Positions 51,491-60,853 of a stretch of 64,000 nucleotides of DNA are shown in pieces. The stretch is from Paenibacillus glycinis (GTDB lineage Bacteria; Bacillota; Bacilli; Paenibacillales; Paenibacillaceae), in contig NZ_JAAAMV010000029.1 in assembly GCF_009909185.1 (NCBI RefSeq), positions 1 through 64,000 of the forward strand. Reading direction: 5' to 3'. A model generated the notes under the pieces. That model saw only the letters and a program-made list of their open reading frames with translations, had not been told where the DNA came from and made no database searches. Within the stretch, counting starts at the first letter, position 1. The number at the start of each line of letters is the position of its first letter. The position numbers and the translations under genes were made by a program.

Positions 51491-53506
51491 TTACAGCAAG
51501 GCTTTGACTTTGCTTACCACGTTCTCGACCGTGAAGCCGTATTCCGCGATGACGCGGTCGCCCTTCGCGGATGCGCCGAACGTGTTGATGCCGAGCACGG
51601 CGCCTTGATCGCCGACGTAACGCTCCCAGCCGAACGGGGAAGCCATTTCGATGGCAAGACGCGCTTTGACGTCCGGCAGCAGCACGGAATCCTTGTACGC
51701 TTTCGTTTGACGCTCGAACAGGTCAAAGCTCGGCATGCTGATGACGCGGACGTCGATGCCTTCCGCAGCGAGCGCTTTATGCGCCGCGACTGCCAGCTGC
51801 ACCTCGGAACCCGTTGCGATCAGCTGAGCCTGCGGTTTGCCGTTCGGAGCATCGGCAATGACATACGCGCCTTTGGCAATACCTTCGCGCGAATTGACGT
51901 TCGTGCCTTCCAGCACAGGGAGGTTTTGGCGCGTCAGCACGAGCGCTACCGGCTGATCCGCCTTCGACAACGCATATGCCCATGCCGACGACGTTTCGTT
52001 CGCGTCCGCAGGACGAATGACCGTGACTTGCGGGATGATGCGCAGGGACGCCAATTGCTCGATCGGCTCATGCGTAGGACCGTCTTCGCCGACCGCGATG
52101 CTGTCATGGGTCAGGACATATACGACCGGTTGCTTCATCAGCGCCGCCAGGCGGACCGCCGGACGCAGGTAGTCCGTAAAGACGAAGAACGTTGCGCCGT
52201 AAGGCTTCACGCCGCCGTGCAGGCTCATGCCGTTGACGGCAGCGGCCATCGCGAACTCGCGAACGCCGAAGTACACGTTGCGTCCTTCGTAGCTGCCCGG
52301 CTTGAAGACAGGCAGGCCTTTCAGATGCGTCATCGTCGAGCTCTCAAGGTCGGCGGAGCCCCCGATGAGGTTCGGAACGTTTTTCGCGAGGCCGTTCAGG
52401 GCATTACCCGATGCCACGCGCGTCGACAATGCTTTATCCGACGGCATGTACACCGGCAGATCCTTGTCCCAGCCCTCGGGCAGCTTGCCGCTGATCGCCG
52501 TTTCGAATTGCGCCGCCAGCTCCGGATGAGCGGATTTGTAAGCAGCGAAGAGCGCATCCCATGCCGCGTTCGCCTGTTCGCCTTTCGCCTTCACGTCCGC
52601 GAAGTGCGCGCGCACTTCGGCCGGCACGAAGAACGCCTCGTTGTCCCAGCCGTAGAATTGCTTCGTCAGCACGGTTTCTTCGGCGCCGAGCGGGCTGCCG
52701 TGCGTGCCGAGGTGACCGCCTTTGCCGCCTTTGTTCGGGCTGCCGTAGCCGATCGTCGTTTTCACTTCGATCAATGTCGGTTTGCTGATGTCGGCTTGCG
52801 CCGCCGCAACCGCTTTGGCCAGCGCGTTCAGATCGTTGCCGTCTTCGACGCGCAGCACTTGCCAGCCGTATGCTTCGAAACGGGCATGCACGTTCTCGGA
52901 GAACGATAGATTCAGTTCGCCGTCGAGCGAGATATCGTTGGAATCATACAGCACGACCAGCTTGCCGAGCTTCAAATGGGCCGCGAGCGAAGCCGCTTCG
53001 CTCGAAACGCCTTCCATCAGATCGCCGTCGCCGCAAATCGCGAACGTGAAGTGGTCGACGATGTTCAAGTCTGGTTTATTGTACGTCGCGCCGAGATGCG
53101 CCTCGGCCATCGCCATGCCTACCGCCATCGCCACGCCTTGTCCAAGCGGACCCGTCGTCGCGTCGACGCCGGCCGTGTGCCCGTACTCCGGGTGGCCGGG
53201 CGTTTTGGAGCCCCACTGGCGGAAGTTTTGCAGCTCTTCGATCGGCAGGTCGTAGCCCGACAAATGAAGCAGGCTGTACAGCAGCATGGAGCCGTGTCCG
53301 GCGGAGAGCACGAAACGGTCGCGGTTGATCCATGTCGGATTCGAGGGATTGTGGTTCATCGTTTTGGCGAATAATTGGTAGCCCATCGGAGCCGATCCCA
53401 TTGGCATGCCCGGATGGCCGGAATTCGCTTTCTCGATCGAATCAATCGCAAGCGTGCGAATGGTGTCGATGGAAAGCTGGTCGATGGATTTCTGAGTAAC
53501 TGTCAT
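51491..53506 (-). CDS. tkt: Transketolase
   Basis: 671 residues. ThDP motif CGDGDLMEGVSSEAASLAAHL...YDSNDIS, substrate His residues in NSGHPGMPMGSAPM and GHLGTHGSPLG, catalytic Glu in the central domain, and HDSIAVGEDGPTHEPIEQL. It moves two-carbon units between sugar phosphates in the pentose phosphate pathway. Start ATG after GGAGGAG. Confidence 0.97.
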   Translation of the reverse strand: MTVTQKSIDQLSIDTIRTLAIDSIEKANSGHPGMPMGSAPMGYQLFAKTMNHNPSNPTWINRDRFVLSAGHGSMLLYSLLHLSGYDLPIEELQNFRQWGSKTPGHPEYGHTAGVDATTGPLGQGVAMAVGMAMAEAHLGATYNKPDLNIVDHFTFAICGDGDLMEGVSSEAASLAAHLKLGKLVVLYDSNDISLDGELNLSFSENVHARFEAYGWQVLRVEDGNDLNALAKAVAAAQADISKPTLIEVKTTIGYGSPNKGGKGGHLGTHGSPLGAEETVLTKQFYGWDNEAFFVPAEVRAHFADVKAKGEQANAAWDALFAAYKSAHPELAAQFETAISGKLPEGWDKDLPVYMPSDKALSTRVASGNALNGLAKNVPNLIGGSADLESSTMTHLKGLPVFKPGSYEGRNVYFGVREFAMAAAVNGMSLHGGVKPYGATFFVFTDYLRPAVRLAALMKQPVVYVLTHDSIAVGEDGPTHEPIEQLASLRIIPQVTVIRPADANETSSAWAYALSKADQPVALVLTRQNLPVLEGTNVNSREGIAKGAYVIADAPNGKPQAQLIATGSEVQLAVAAHKALAAEGIDVRVISMPSFDLFERQTKAYKDSVLLPDVKARLAIEMASPFGWERYVGDQGAVLGINTFGASAKGDRVIAEYGFTVENVVSKVKALL

Positions 53507-53817
53507 TACGTAAACTCCTCCTAAATCGCAATGGGTGGTACATGCATGATTTTCTCTTTGTTAATCGTGGCGGAATCCCGCACTGGCTTTGAAATATTGT
53601 ACCATTACCTCATTGCCATTTCCATCTTTAATGCGGCACTGCGAAAAAATCGACACTAAAATTATAGCCTACGAAACGCATTCTTATCGCTTATTAACCG
53701 GATTGCCCGCGACGAAAGCGCGGATACTAAAAAAGACGCGCCAGATCCGGAGAATACCGGCTGACGCGCCATGCCTCCGCGGCGGATGCTGCCGCGGCTT
53801 TTTTGATTAAAGGTGCC
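53507..53817. other. Spacer between tkt and purU with two overlapping hairpins
   Basis: No gene seen. A minus-strand terminator for purU lies at 53729-53771 (GGCGCGTCAGCCGG / CCGGATCTGGCGCGTC then TTTTTT, two G-U pairs). A second hairpin at 53775-53806 (GCCTCCGCGGC / GCTGCCGCGGC then TTTTTT on the plus strand) faces the other way. Confidence 0.65.
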
Positions 53818-54717
53818 TTAATTGAACACGACCGTTTTGTTCTGATGAACCAGAATCCGGTCCTCGACATGCCACTTCACGGCGCGCGCGAGCACGACGC
53901 GTTCGATGGTACGTCCGATCCGTTTGAGATTGTCGACATCGTCCCGATGGCTGACGCGCTGCACGTCCTGCTCGATGATCGGACCGCCGTCGAGCTCTTC
54001 CGTTACATAGTGCGCCGTCGCGCCGATGATCTTGACGCCCCGCTGGTAGGCTTGGGCATACGGCTTGCCGCCGACGAAGGCCGGCAGGAAAGAATGATGG
54101 ATGTTAATAATCCGGTTCGGGAACTGCTCGATGAATTTCGGCGAAATGATCTGCATGTAACGCGCGAGCACGATGATGTCCGCTTTGCCGGTCACGGCTT
54201 CCAGCTGCTGTTTCTCGGCTTCCGCCTTCGTATCCGGGGTCACCGGAATGTGGTGGAACGGAATGCCGAACGACTCCACGAGCCCTCTCATGTCGGGATG
54301 GTTGCTCACGACCATGGCGATATCCGCGTCCAAATCCCCGGCTTGCCACTGCCAGAGCAGCTCCAGCAGGCAATGGTCTTCCTTCGACACGAATATCGCG
54401 AGACGCTTCTTGCGGCTGGCCCGGAACGTGTGCCACTTCATCTCGAAACGGTCCGCCACGCGGGAGAAATCTTCCTGCAGGATCGGCAGCTCGCGCTCCA
54501 AATCGTTCAGATCGAATTCGAAGCGAATGAAAAACATGCCGCCGCCGGGGTTCAGCGTGTATTGGTCCGATTGCACGATGTTCGCGCCATGCTCGTAGAG
54601 AAACTGCGACACGGCCGCGACGATGCCGTTTCGGTCCGGGCAGGAGATCAGCATGCGCGCGCGGTTGGACTTGTCCGGACGCTGCGAGGTCTGCTGGGTC
54701 TGATGAGTGTTTTGCAT
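53818..54717 (-). CDS. purU: Formyltetrahydrofolate deformylase
   Basis: 299 residues. N-terminal ACT domain (RARMLISCPDRNGIVAAVSQFLYEHG) and C-terminal formyltransferase-like domain with the Asn-His-Asp catalytic set in RIINIHHSFLPAF and HYVTEELDGGPIIEQD. It hydrolyses 10-formyl-THF to formate and THF, supplying formate or balancing one-carbon pools. The N-terminal 15 residues (Gln/Thr/Ser rich) precede the ACT domain. Confidence 0.95.
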   Translation of the reverse strand: MQNTHQTQQTSQRPDKSNRARMLISCPDRNGIVAAVSQFLYEHGANIVQSDQYTLNPGGGMFFIRFEFDLNDLERELPILQEDFSRVADRFEMKWHTFRASRKKRLAIFVSKEDHCLLELLWQWQAGDLDADIAMVVSNHPDMRGLVESFGIPFHHIPVTPDTKAEAEKQQLEAVTGKADIIVLARYMQIISPKFIEQFPNRIINIHHSFLPAFVGGKPYAQAYQRGVKIIGATAHYVTEELDGGPIIEQDVQRVSHRDDVDNLKRIGRTIERVVLARAVKWHVEDRILVHQNKTVVFN

Positions 54718-54776
54718 GTGAAAAGCGACTTCCTTCCGTCAACAAGTAGTGGAGCTGGCGCCGTCCGAAGGCGGCT

Positions 54777-55904
54777 TTATGCGTTCACGAGCAGGGTTTT
54801 GCCGGCGAACCAGGCGGTGATGCGCTGGTTGATCGCTTCTTCGGACAGCTCGGGCAGGATGCGGTGCTCGGCAACGAGGTCGTACAAGCGGTCCATCGGT
54901 TCGCGCGGGTCGGCCTTCTTCGCTTTCGCGTCGTTCTTGAGCACGTCCCAGACGTTCAGCACGAACTCGCGGTGGTCGATGTCCTGCTTGCCGAAGAAGT
55001 GATGCAGGCGTTCAACGTCCTCCAGGAATTCGCCGCCGAAACGATTCGAAGCGTCTCCGCGAAGCAAGGCGATCTCCGCCTCGTACATCGGACGCTGCGT
55101 TTTGTCCTCTTGGCCGATCCAAGGCGTCTCGAGAATGAACGGACGGCCCTTGAGCGCCTCGTGGTGCACGAAGTTGCGGATCGCGTCGTGGCCGATCCAG
55201 CCCGCGCCGATCGGGGCATGGCGGTCTTTGCCGGCGCCGCGCGGGTTTTTGCTGTCGTTGATGTGGACGACGGCGACGCGGTCCAGGCCGACGATGCGGT
55301 CGAATTGGCTCAATACGCCGTCGGCATCGTTGATGAGATCATAGCCGGCATCGTGCATGTGGCAGGTATCCATGCAGACCGTGAGACGGTCGTTCGAGCC
55401 GACTTTATCGATGATGGACGCGATTTCCTCGAAGCTGCGGCCGATTTCCGTGCCTTTGCCGGCCATCGTTTCGAGCGCGATGTTGACGTTCGTTTCTTTC
55501 GTGCCGTTCAGCACTTCGTTCAAGCCCTCCGCGATCCGGGCGATGCCGTATTCGGCGTCTTTGTCCGTGTACGCGCCGGGATGCAGCACGATATTGCGTA
55601 CGCCGATCGCGTCCGTGCGGCGAATCTCCTCTTGCAGGAATCTCACGGCCAGCTCGAACGTGTCGTCTTTATAGGAACCGAGATTAATGATGTAGGGAGC
55701 ATGCACGACGATCTCGTCGATTCCCGCTTCGCTCATCGCTGCTTTGCCTTCGGGAATGTAGAGATCCTCCATCGGCTTGCGGCGCGTGTTCTGCGGAGCG
55801 CCGGTATAGATCATGAACGTGCTGGAGCCGTAAGTGACAGCCTCTTTCGCTGCGGTAAGCAGCCCTTTATCGGAAAATGAAACATGCGAACCGATTTTCA
55901 ACAT
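54777..55904 (-). CDS. nfo: Endonuclease IV (AP endonuclease) with C-terminal extension
   Basis: 375 residues. The first 280 are endonuclease IV: KIGSHVSFSDKGL, VVHAPYIINLGS, ALETMAGKGTEIG, CMDTCHMHDAGYD, VHINDSKNPRGAGKDRHAPIG and FILETPW, which supply the Zn-binding His, Glu and Asp. It cuts at abasic sites in DNA. An extra 95-residue mainly helical domain follows (EFLEDVERLHHFFGKQDIDH onward) that is absent from E. coli Nfo. Start ATG after GGAGC-type site. Confidence 0.93.
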   Translation of the reverse strand: MLKIGSHVSFSDKGLLTAAKEAVTYGSSTFMIYTGAPQNTRRKPMEDLYIPEGKAAMSEAGIDEIVVHAPYIINLGSYKDDTFELAVRFLQEEIRRTDAIGVRNIVLHPGAYTDKDAEYGIARIAEGLNEVLNGTKETNVNIALETMAGKGTEIGRSFEEIASIIDKVGSNDRLTVCMDTCHMHDAGYDLINDADGVLSQFDRIVGLDRVAVVHINDSKNPRGAGKDRHAPIGAGWIGHDAIRNFVHHEALKGRPFILETPWIGQEDKTQRPMYEAEIALLRGDASNRFGGEFLEDVERLHHFFGKQDIDHREFVLNVWDVLKNDAKAKKADPREPMDRLYDLVAEHRILPELSEEAINQRITAWFAGKTLLVNA

Positions 55905-56119
55905 GGACGATTTTTCGCTCCTTTCGTTTATACGAGGGAAGCCTGCCGCTCGCAGGTCCTAGTAAAACGCTTGTCCTTCCTATTTTACAAGGAATGGCGA
56001 AATAAATCTAGGTTCCGAAATTTGCCCTCTGTTGCGGGATATGCGGCGCATGGCTTATAATAAGTTACGATTTGCCGATATTTAACGGCATACTGCGCTG
56101 CAAGAGGTGAGGATAAACG

Positions 56120-56551
56120 ATGGCTCCGAATTGGTTCATGTATTTTATCGTGTTTTGGGCCGTGGTCATGATCGTGTTCATGTCGATCGGCGGTTATTTC
56201 ATGTTCCGCAAATTTCTCAAAGTCCTTCCCATGCGGGACGGCAAGTCCAAGCTCGATTGGCAAAACTATTGGGTGGATCGCAGTCGCGGCATGTGGCCGG
56301 AGGACTCCAAGGAATTTCTCGAGAAGCTCGTGGCGCCGGTGCCGAGCGCGTTTCGCGATATCGCGCGCCATTCCATCGCGGCCAAGATCGCGCAAGTCGC
56401 GGTTGAAGGCGGATCGCCGGAAGTGCTGCGCAACCACTGCATCGAAGGATACATACGCGCAACGCCGAAGCGCGACTACCGCAGCTTGGTTACGTTCCTG
56501 GAGCGGGAGCAGATCGATTATTCGCCTTATGCGCATCTTCTGAATAAATAA
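56120..56551 (+). CDS. DUF2621 family membrane protein
   Basis: 143 residues: one N-terminal membrane segment (about 6-28), then a soluble domain with DWQNYWVDRSRGMWPEDSKEFLEKLVAPVPSAFRD. Matches DUF2621, a family I know only from spore-forming Firmicutes; function unknown. Start follows GAGGTGAGG. Terminator follows. Confidence 0.83.
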   Translation: MAPNWFMYFIVFWAVVMIVFMSIGGYFMFRKFLKVLPMRDGKSKLDWQNYWVDRSRGMWPEDSKEFLEKLVAPVPSAFRDIARHSIAAKIAQVAVEGGSPEVLRNHCIEGYIRATPKRDYRSLVTFLEREQIDYSPYAHLLNK

Positions 56552-56574
56552 GCCGCCTTCTCGGGCGGCTTTTG
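56550..56574 (+). terminator. Terminator of the DUF2621 gene
   Basis: AGCCGCC TTCTC GGGCGGCT then TTTG, directly at the stop codon. Confidence 0.75.
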
Positions 56575-56612
56575 TTGTACCATGGTGGTAATTGAAAGAA
56601 GGAGGGATCGGC

Positions 56613-57512
56613 ATGAAAATCGCCGTAACCGGAGGAACGGGCTATGTCGGAAGCCTGCTGGTCGACGCGCTGCTTGCGCGGGGAGACGAAGTCATGGTGA
56701 TTTCGCGCTCCGGAGGGCAGCGTCAGCTCAAGCCGAGGCTGCAGTACCTTGCTTGGGGACAGCTAGCGGAGTCGCCTTCCTCCCTCGAAGGGTTCGATGC
56801 GATCGTGAATCTTGCCGGGGAATCCATTAACAGGCGCTGGAACGCGGCAGGCAAGCAAGCGATCCTTCAGTCCAGGCTCGATGCCGCCATGGCGATCGAG
56901 AAAGCCGCAGCAGCCCTGAAACAGAAGCCCCGCGTAGTCGTGAATGCCTCCGGCATCTCGATTTACGGAACGGATGCCAGCCGGGCGCACGATGAAGGAA
57001 GCGCCGTTCGGGGCACGGATTATCTTGCTTCCGTCGTGGAACAGTGGGAGGCCGCCGCGGACCGCATCCCCGCCGAACGGCTCGTGAAGCTGCGCATCGG
57101 CCTCGTGCTCGGCATGAAGGGCGGCGCTTTTCCGAAGATGCTGCTTCCCTACCGGCTGTTCGCAGGAGGCCGGATCGGAAGCGGACGACAGTGGATCCCG
57201 TGGATCCATGAAGACGACATGACAAGGCTGATCCTATTCTGCCTCGACAATCCGGCGATCGAAGGTCCGGTCAACGCCTGCGCGCCGGAGCCTTTGACGA
57301 ACGACGACTTCGGCCGCGCCGTCGGCGCCGCGGCCGGAAGGCCGCATTGGTTGCCGCTGCCAGCTTTCGTACTGAAAACCGCGCTCGGCGAGCTCTCCTT
57401 CCTGCTCTTGGAAGGCTCAAGAGCCGTCCCCCGCAAAAGCGTTGAGCTCGGCTTCTCGTTCCGTTACCCGAAGGCAAGCGCCGCCATGCGTCAGCTGCTC
57501 GGCCGCGAGTAA
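56613..57512 (+). CDS. TIGR01777/SDR39U1-type NAD-dependent epimerase
   Basis: 299 residues from the ATG at 56613 after AAGGAGGG. Extended SDR fold: GGTGYVGSLLVDALL nucleotide site, IVNLAGESINRRWNAAGKQAIL, NASGISIYG in the catalytic region, the LRIGLVLGMKGGAFPKML stretch and a C-terminal DUF1731 domain (LPAFVLKTALGELSFLLLEGSRAVP). The substrate is not known for this family. Confidence 0.9.
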   Translation: MKIAVTGGTGYVGSLLVDALLARGDEVMVISRSGGQRQLKPRLQYLAWGQLAESPSSLEGFDAIVNLAGESINRRWNAAGKQAILQSRLDAAMAIEKAAAALKQKPRVVVNASGISIYGTDASRAHDEGSAVRGTDYLASVVEQWEAAADRIPAERLVKLRIGLVLGMKGGAFPKMLLPYRLFAGGRIGSGRQWIPWIHEDDMTRLILFCLDNPAIEGPVNACAPEPLTNDDFGRAVGAAAGRPHWLPLPAFVLKTALGELSFLLLEGSRAVPRKSVELGFSFRYPKASAAMRQLLGRE

Positions 57513-57592
57513 GGTTCGAATAGCTCGGGAGATTTCTCGTCATGACGACCTTCGGCGGCTCGCCCCTCGCCCTGCCTGATCGCAGGGCTCAA

Positions 57593-59212
57593 TCAACCTG
57601 CGCGGAAAACGTACACCGGCCCCTGCTCGCCGGCCAGTTGCAGCTGATCGGTATCCGCGAGCGGATAGGATTTGTACGGGACCATGGTGCTGCCATTCAG
57701 GGTGCTGCCGTTGCGCGAACCCATGTCTTTCACGGACCAACGGCCTTCGCTGGCGAGCAGCTCGACATGCGCCCTGGAGATCCCAGAAGCCTGATCGATG
57801 TAATGGACGCCTTCATTGGAACGGCCGATGATAAAATGAAGCTGCTCCAATCTGATTTTCTCCGCCTCGCCCTCGGCTTGGCGCTCCAGCCAAGGCAGCC
57901 GTCCGGCGGTGCCGGCGACGGACGGCTCCTTGACCTCTTGGCCGAGCAGAACCGTAGCGTCGCTTGCAGCAGCACGGGAGTATGTCGAAGCTTTATTTGG
58001 CGATGCTGCGGCCGGCGGCAGCAATTCCCGCTCCCGCGGTTCTTGCTCTTGACTATTGGGGGCAGCCGGTTTCCCGGGAACTTGCGCCGAATGCATCGAA
58101 CCTTTACCGAACTGGATCGAATTCGGCACGAAGGCGTCTTCCGGGGACCACGCCTGTTCATCCCTCCAGCTTTTGCTTTCATCGGGCTCCTCGCGGTTCT
58201 TTTTTATGCGCTTCATCAAGAGCAGCGCCCCCGCTCCGGTCAACAGCGTCAACGCGGCGCAGATGAAGAGGTTTGTTCGCGAAGGAGCAGACAGGTACAG
58301 AAAACGCCATATGACCGCCGCCGCTAGAATCCATCCCGCCCCGATTATCCACCCCGTTCTGCCGTTTCCGCCCTCGGCTTCTTTCGGAAGTTCGGTCAAC
58401 GGAATATCGGTATCCCGAGTGCGATCGCTGGCGCCGATGCTCCAGACGGCGTCCACCGGCATGCTTTCATTCGCGTTCACCGATATGGCCGAGAATTCGG
58501 TTGCGGGCTTTTCGAATCTCGCCTTTTCTTCTCTCGGCTTCTCTACTTTCTTGTCCTGAACAGGCTGAATGACGGCGGCAGTTTTCGTCCCGTAAGCGTC
58601 GTCCGTGCTGCTGTTTGCAGCCAATCCGGCTCTGTAGCCCTCGCCGAGGAGCTTAAGCAGCGCTTGTCTCAACCGCTCCCATGAAACGAACTCGCCGCGC
58701 AAATGCTGGAAGACCTGCTGCAAGCCCAAGCCGTCCGGCTCTTCGACCGCGCCAACCCAGCGAATCGCCATCGCCAGCACCGCTTCGCCCGCGGAGGATA
58801 CCATCCGCTTATCCCTGAGGGGAACATAGGCAAGAACGGCATCGTCCCAGTTATCGCCGATAAAGATGTACTGCTCGTGCAGCAAGAAGCATTCCCCGCG
58901 AAGCATATAATGCCTGCTGTCATCCAAAGCTTCGACGACAGCCAGCAGCAGCGTATAAAATTGAAACATCGTCATCTGCTGGGTCTGCAGCCGGTGCATC
59001 AACATGCGTTTGCCGCCCAACGGATATCGAAACGTGATGCCGCCGTCGATGTCGATCCACTCGATGGGCAGCAGCTTCGGAATCCGCTGGCCCTGCAGCA
59101 TTTGAACTTCGATGCCGTCAAGCTCGTCCCGCCTTATGCCGGACTTCATGTCCACGATCATTTCATGGCCGCGTTTCATGGCAAAATCGACCTGAAGCTC
59201 GTCCAAAACCAT
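57593..59212 (-). CDS. Membrane FHA-domain protein of the Tad locus (DUF6382-like)
   Basis: 539 residues from the ATG at 59212 after AAAGGAGGG. The N-terminal domain (1-200) is of the DUF6382 type. Two membrane segments lie near residues 315-365 (WIIGAGWILAAAVIWRFLYL; NLFICAALTLLTGAGALLLM). The C-terminal FHA domain (about 445-539) has FIIGRSNEG, SGISRAHVELL and GSRNGSTLNG, which read phosphothreonine. Last visible gene of the minus-strand pilus operon, starting 21 bases inside the end of the prepilin peptidase frame region. Probably links pilus assembly to Ser/Thr kinase signalling; inference. Confidence 0.83.
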   Translation of the reverse strand: MVLDELQVDFAMKRGHEMIVDMKSGIRRDELDGIEVQMLQGQRIPKLLPIEWIDIDGGITFRYPLGGKRMLMHRLQTQQMTMFQFYTLLLAVVEALDDSRHYMLRGECFLLHEQYIFIGDNWDDAVLAYVPLRDKRMVSSAGEAVLAMAIRWVGAVEEPDGLGLQQVFQHLRGEFVSWERLRQALLKLLGEGYRAGLAANSSTDDAYGTKTAAVIQPVQDKKVEKPREEKARFEKPATEFSAISVNANESMPVDAVWSIGASDRTRDTDIPLTELPKEAEGGNGRTGWIIGAGWILAAAVIWRFLYLSAPSRTNLFICAALTLLTGAGALLLMKRIKKNREEPDESKSWRDEQAWSPEDAFVPNSIQFGKGSMHSAQVPGKPAAPNSQEQEPRERELLPPAAASPNKASTYSRAAASDATVLLGQEVKEPSVAGTAGRLPWLERQAEGEAEKIRLEQLHFIIGRSNEGVHYIDQASGISRAHVELLASEGRWSVKDMGSRNGSTLNGSTMVPYKSYPLADTDQLQLAGEQGPVYVFRAG

Positions 59213-59232
59213 CGTATATCCCTCCTTTACGA

Positions 59233-59754
59233 TTACAAAGGCGCTATCATGAACCATGCCGTGACGGCTCCCGGCAAGACCGCGATCATGAATGGAAACC
59301 GCAGGCTTCCCGAATTCGCGAAACTTGCCTCCCAGGCCTGCAGCCTGGATTCCGCCACGATGACCGATACCGCTCCGAACAACAGCCGCCTGCCGAACGA
59401 CCGGTTGAACAGCAAGGTAACGGCACCCATCAGCCCGCCGTATAAGATAGCGTACATCATCACCTGCAGCACGTCCTCCATCCCGAGAATCGCGCCCAGG
59501 GCCGCAAAAAACTTCACGTCTCCTGCTCCGATTCCTTTCAACAGGTAGAGCAGGAGGAGCGGAACCAAGCCCGCGGCCGCGCCGGCCAATGCATGCAAGC
59601 CGCCTGCTACGCCGCCGGCAATGACATGATAAGAAATCCCGGCGGCGAGAAATCCGACATTCAGCTTGTTCGATATCGTCATGGATTTGATATCGCTTAT
59701 AAAAGCCGCCCCGATAAACAAAGCCGCCATGATCTCCGTAATCCAGCTATCCAT
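59233..59754 (-). CDS. TadV/CpaA-type prepilin peptidase (A24)
   Basis: 173 residues, about six membrane segments. Aspartyl peptidase residues are D21 (AFISDIKSMTISNKLN) and the GxGD motif in GIGAGDVKFFAALGA. It cleaves the leader of Flp/TadE/TadF-type prepilins. Start overlaps the stop of the TadE-like gene by eight bases. It lacks the N-terminal methylase domain of PilD, as TadV proteins do. Confidence 0.87.
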   Translation of the reverse strand: MDSWITEIMAALFIGAAFISDIKSMTISNKLNVGFLAAGISYHVIAGGVAGGLHALAGAAAGLVPLLLLYLLKGIGAGDVKFFAALGAILGMEDVLQVMMYAILYGGLMGAVTLLFNRSFGRRLLFGAVSVIVAESRLQAWEASFANSGSLRFPFMIAVLPGAVTAWFMIAPL

Positions 59755-60853
59755 TCGAAACTTCCGTCCTCCCTGGTTTCTTCTGCACGACGAAATGCCT
59801 CGCGGCCGAAACGCCGTCGCTAGCCGTGACGACGATCTCCCAAGTGCCCGGCGTGGTGTTTCCGGATACCAGCCACGTCCATTCCGCCAGCCCCTCTTGG
59901 TCCGTTACGGTATCGCCCAGATGTTTGGCGACGCTATGGCCGCTTTTATAAATCACTTGGATGGACAAGCTTCGGCCCGGCGTCGTTTTTACGACCACGC
60001 GCGCTTTGTTTCCGGGACGGACCGGCGACGGTTCGATCGTCACGATTTGAATCGGCGCGTGCTCGGAATCCGCGCCGGCATCGCCCCTTGGCGCCGGAAC
60101 GGGATCTGGCGTCCATACCCGCTCTTCCGCTTGTTCTCTAAGGACGATCGTCTTCTTCGTAAACGGAAAACCGAGCCGAAACGAATATTCCGCTTCGATC
60201 ATGAGCGATAAATCGCTTTTGTTCTTCAAGTCCGGCAGCGATAGCTTGGAGAGGCGAACCCGCTCCGGGTCCAGCACGGCCGCGTCCGCTTCTCGGCGGA
60301 GCATCGGTTCGATGATGGGCCGGCCGACCGTTGCCGCCGCCGTATCCTGTATCGTTTTCCAATCCCCTTTCAGGGCCGCGGCCAGCAATGGACCGGACGG
60401 AGCAGGCAGCCAATCTTCAAGCTTGTCCGCCAGAAAGCGGACGGCAGGCAGCGGCTCGTCCCGCATAGAAGCGGTGCCGGCTGCGCCCGAGGGCGAGGAA
60501 TCCGCTTCCTGTTGGACGCCGCCGTTGGGTGAATCCGTACCATCGCCAACCGAGGGAGAATCCTTGCCGTTCTCGCCGGATGACCCCAATTCGGATTCGG
60601 GTTGGTCCTCGCCTCCGGAACTGCCGTCAATAACGGCGAGCTCGATCGGGTGGATATTCGCCGCAGCTTGCCGAACCGTCTGGGAGACGGCGCCGTGAAG
60701 CGCCATCTGCGCCGCGTTCATTTTAATCAGGCAAATGAAGAAGAGGATCACCATGAGCACGACCGGAAGCACCAGGCTCGCTTCCAGCGCGATGCTCCCG
60801 GACTCTCCGCTTCTTTTACCCGTAAGAGGTGCCGATCGTTTGCGTTTTCTCAT
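59747..60853 (-). CDS. TadE-like pseudopilin with C-terminal beta (Ig-like) domain
   Basis: 368 residues. TadE-like N-terminus: ESGSIALEASLVLPVVLMVI with a membrane segment at about 23-45. A Ser/Gly/Pro/Asp-rich linker (about 75-125) follows, then a middle region, and a final 100 residues of beta-strand pattern (RPGNKARVVVKTTPGRSLSIQVIYK; TPGTWEIVVTASDGVSAARHFVV) like a bacterial Ig-type domain. Typical TadE proteins are 130-200 residues, so this is long. Its first 38 bases overlap the end of the TadG-like gene. Confidence 0.78.
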   Translation of the reverse strand: MRKRKRSAPLTGKRSGESGSIALEASLVLPVVLMVILFFICLIKMNAAQMALHGAVSQTVRQAAANIHPIELAVIDGSSGGEDQPESELGSSGENGKDSPSVGDGTDSPNGGVQQEADSSPSGAAGTASMRDEPLPAVRFLADKLEDWLPAPSGPLLAAALKGDWKTIQDTAAATVGRPIIEPMLRREADAAVLDPERVRLSKLSLPDLKNKSDLSLMIEAEYSFRLGFPFTKKTIVLREQAEERVWTPDPVPAPRGDAGADSEHAPIQIVTIEPSPVRPGNKARVVVKTTPGRSLSIQVIYKSGHSVAKHLGDTVTDQEGLAEWTWLVSGNTTPGTWEIVVTASDGVSAARHFVVQKKPGRTEVSNG

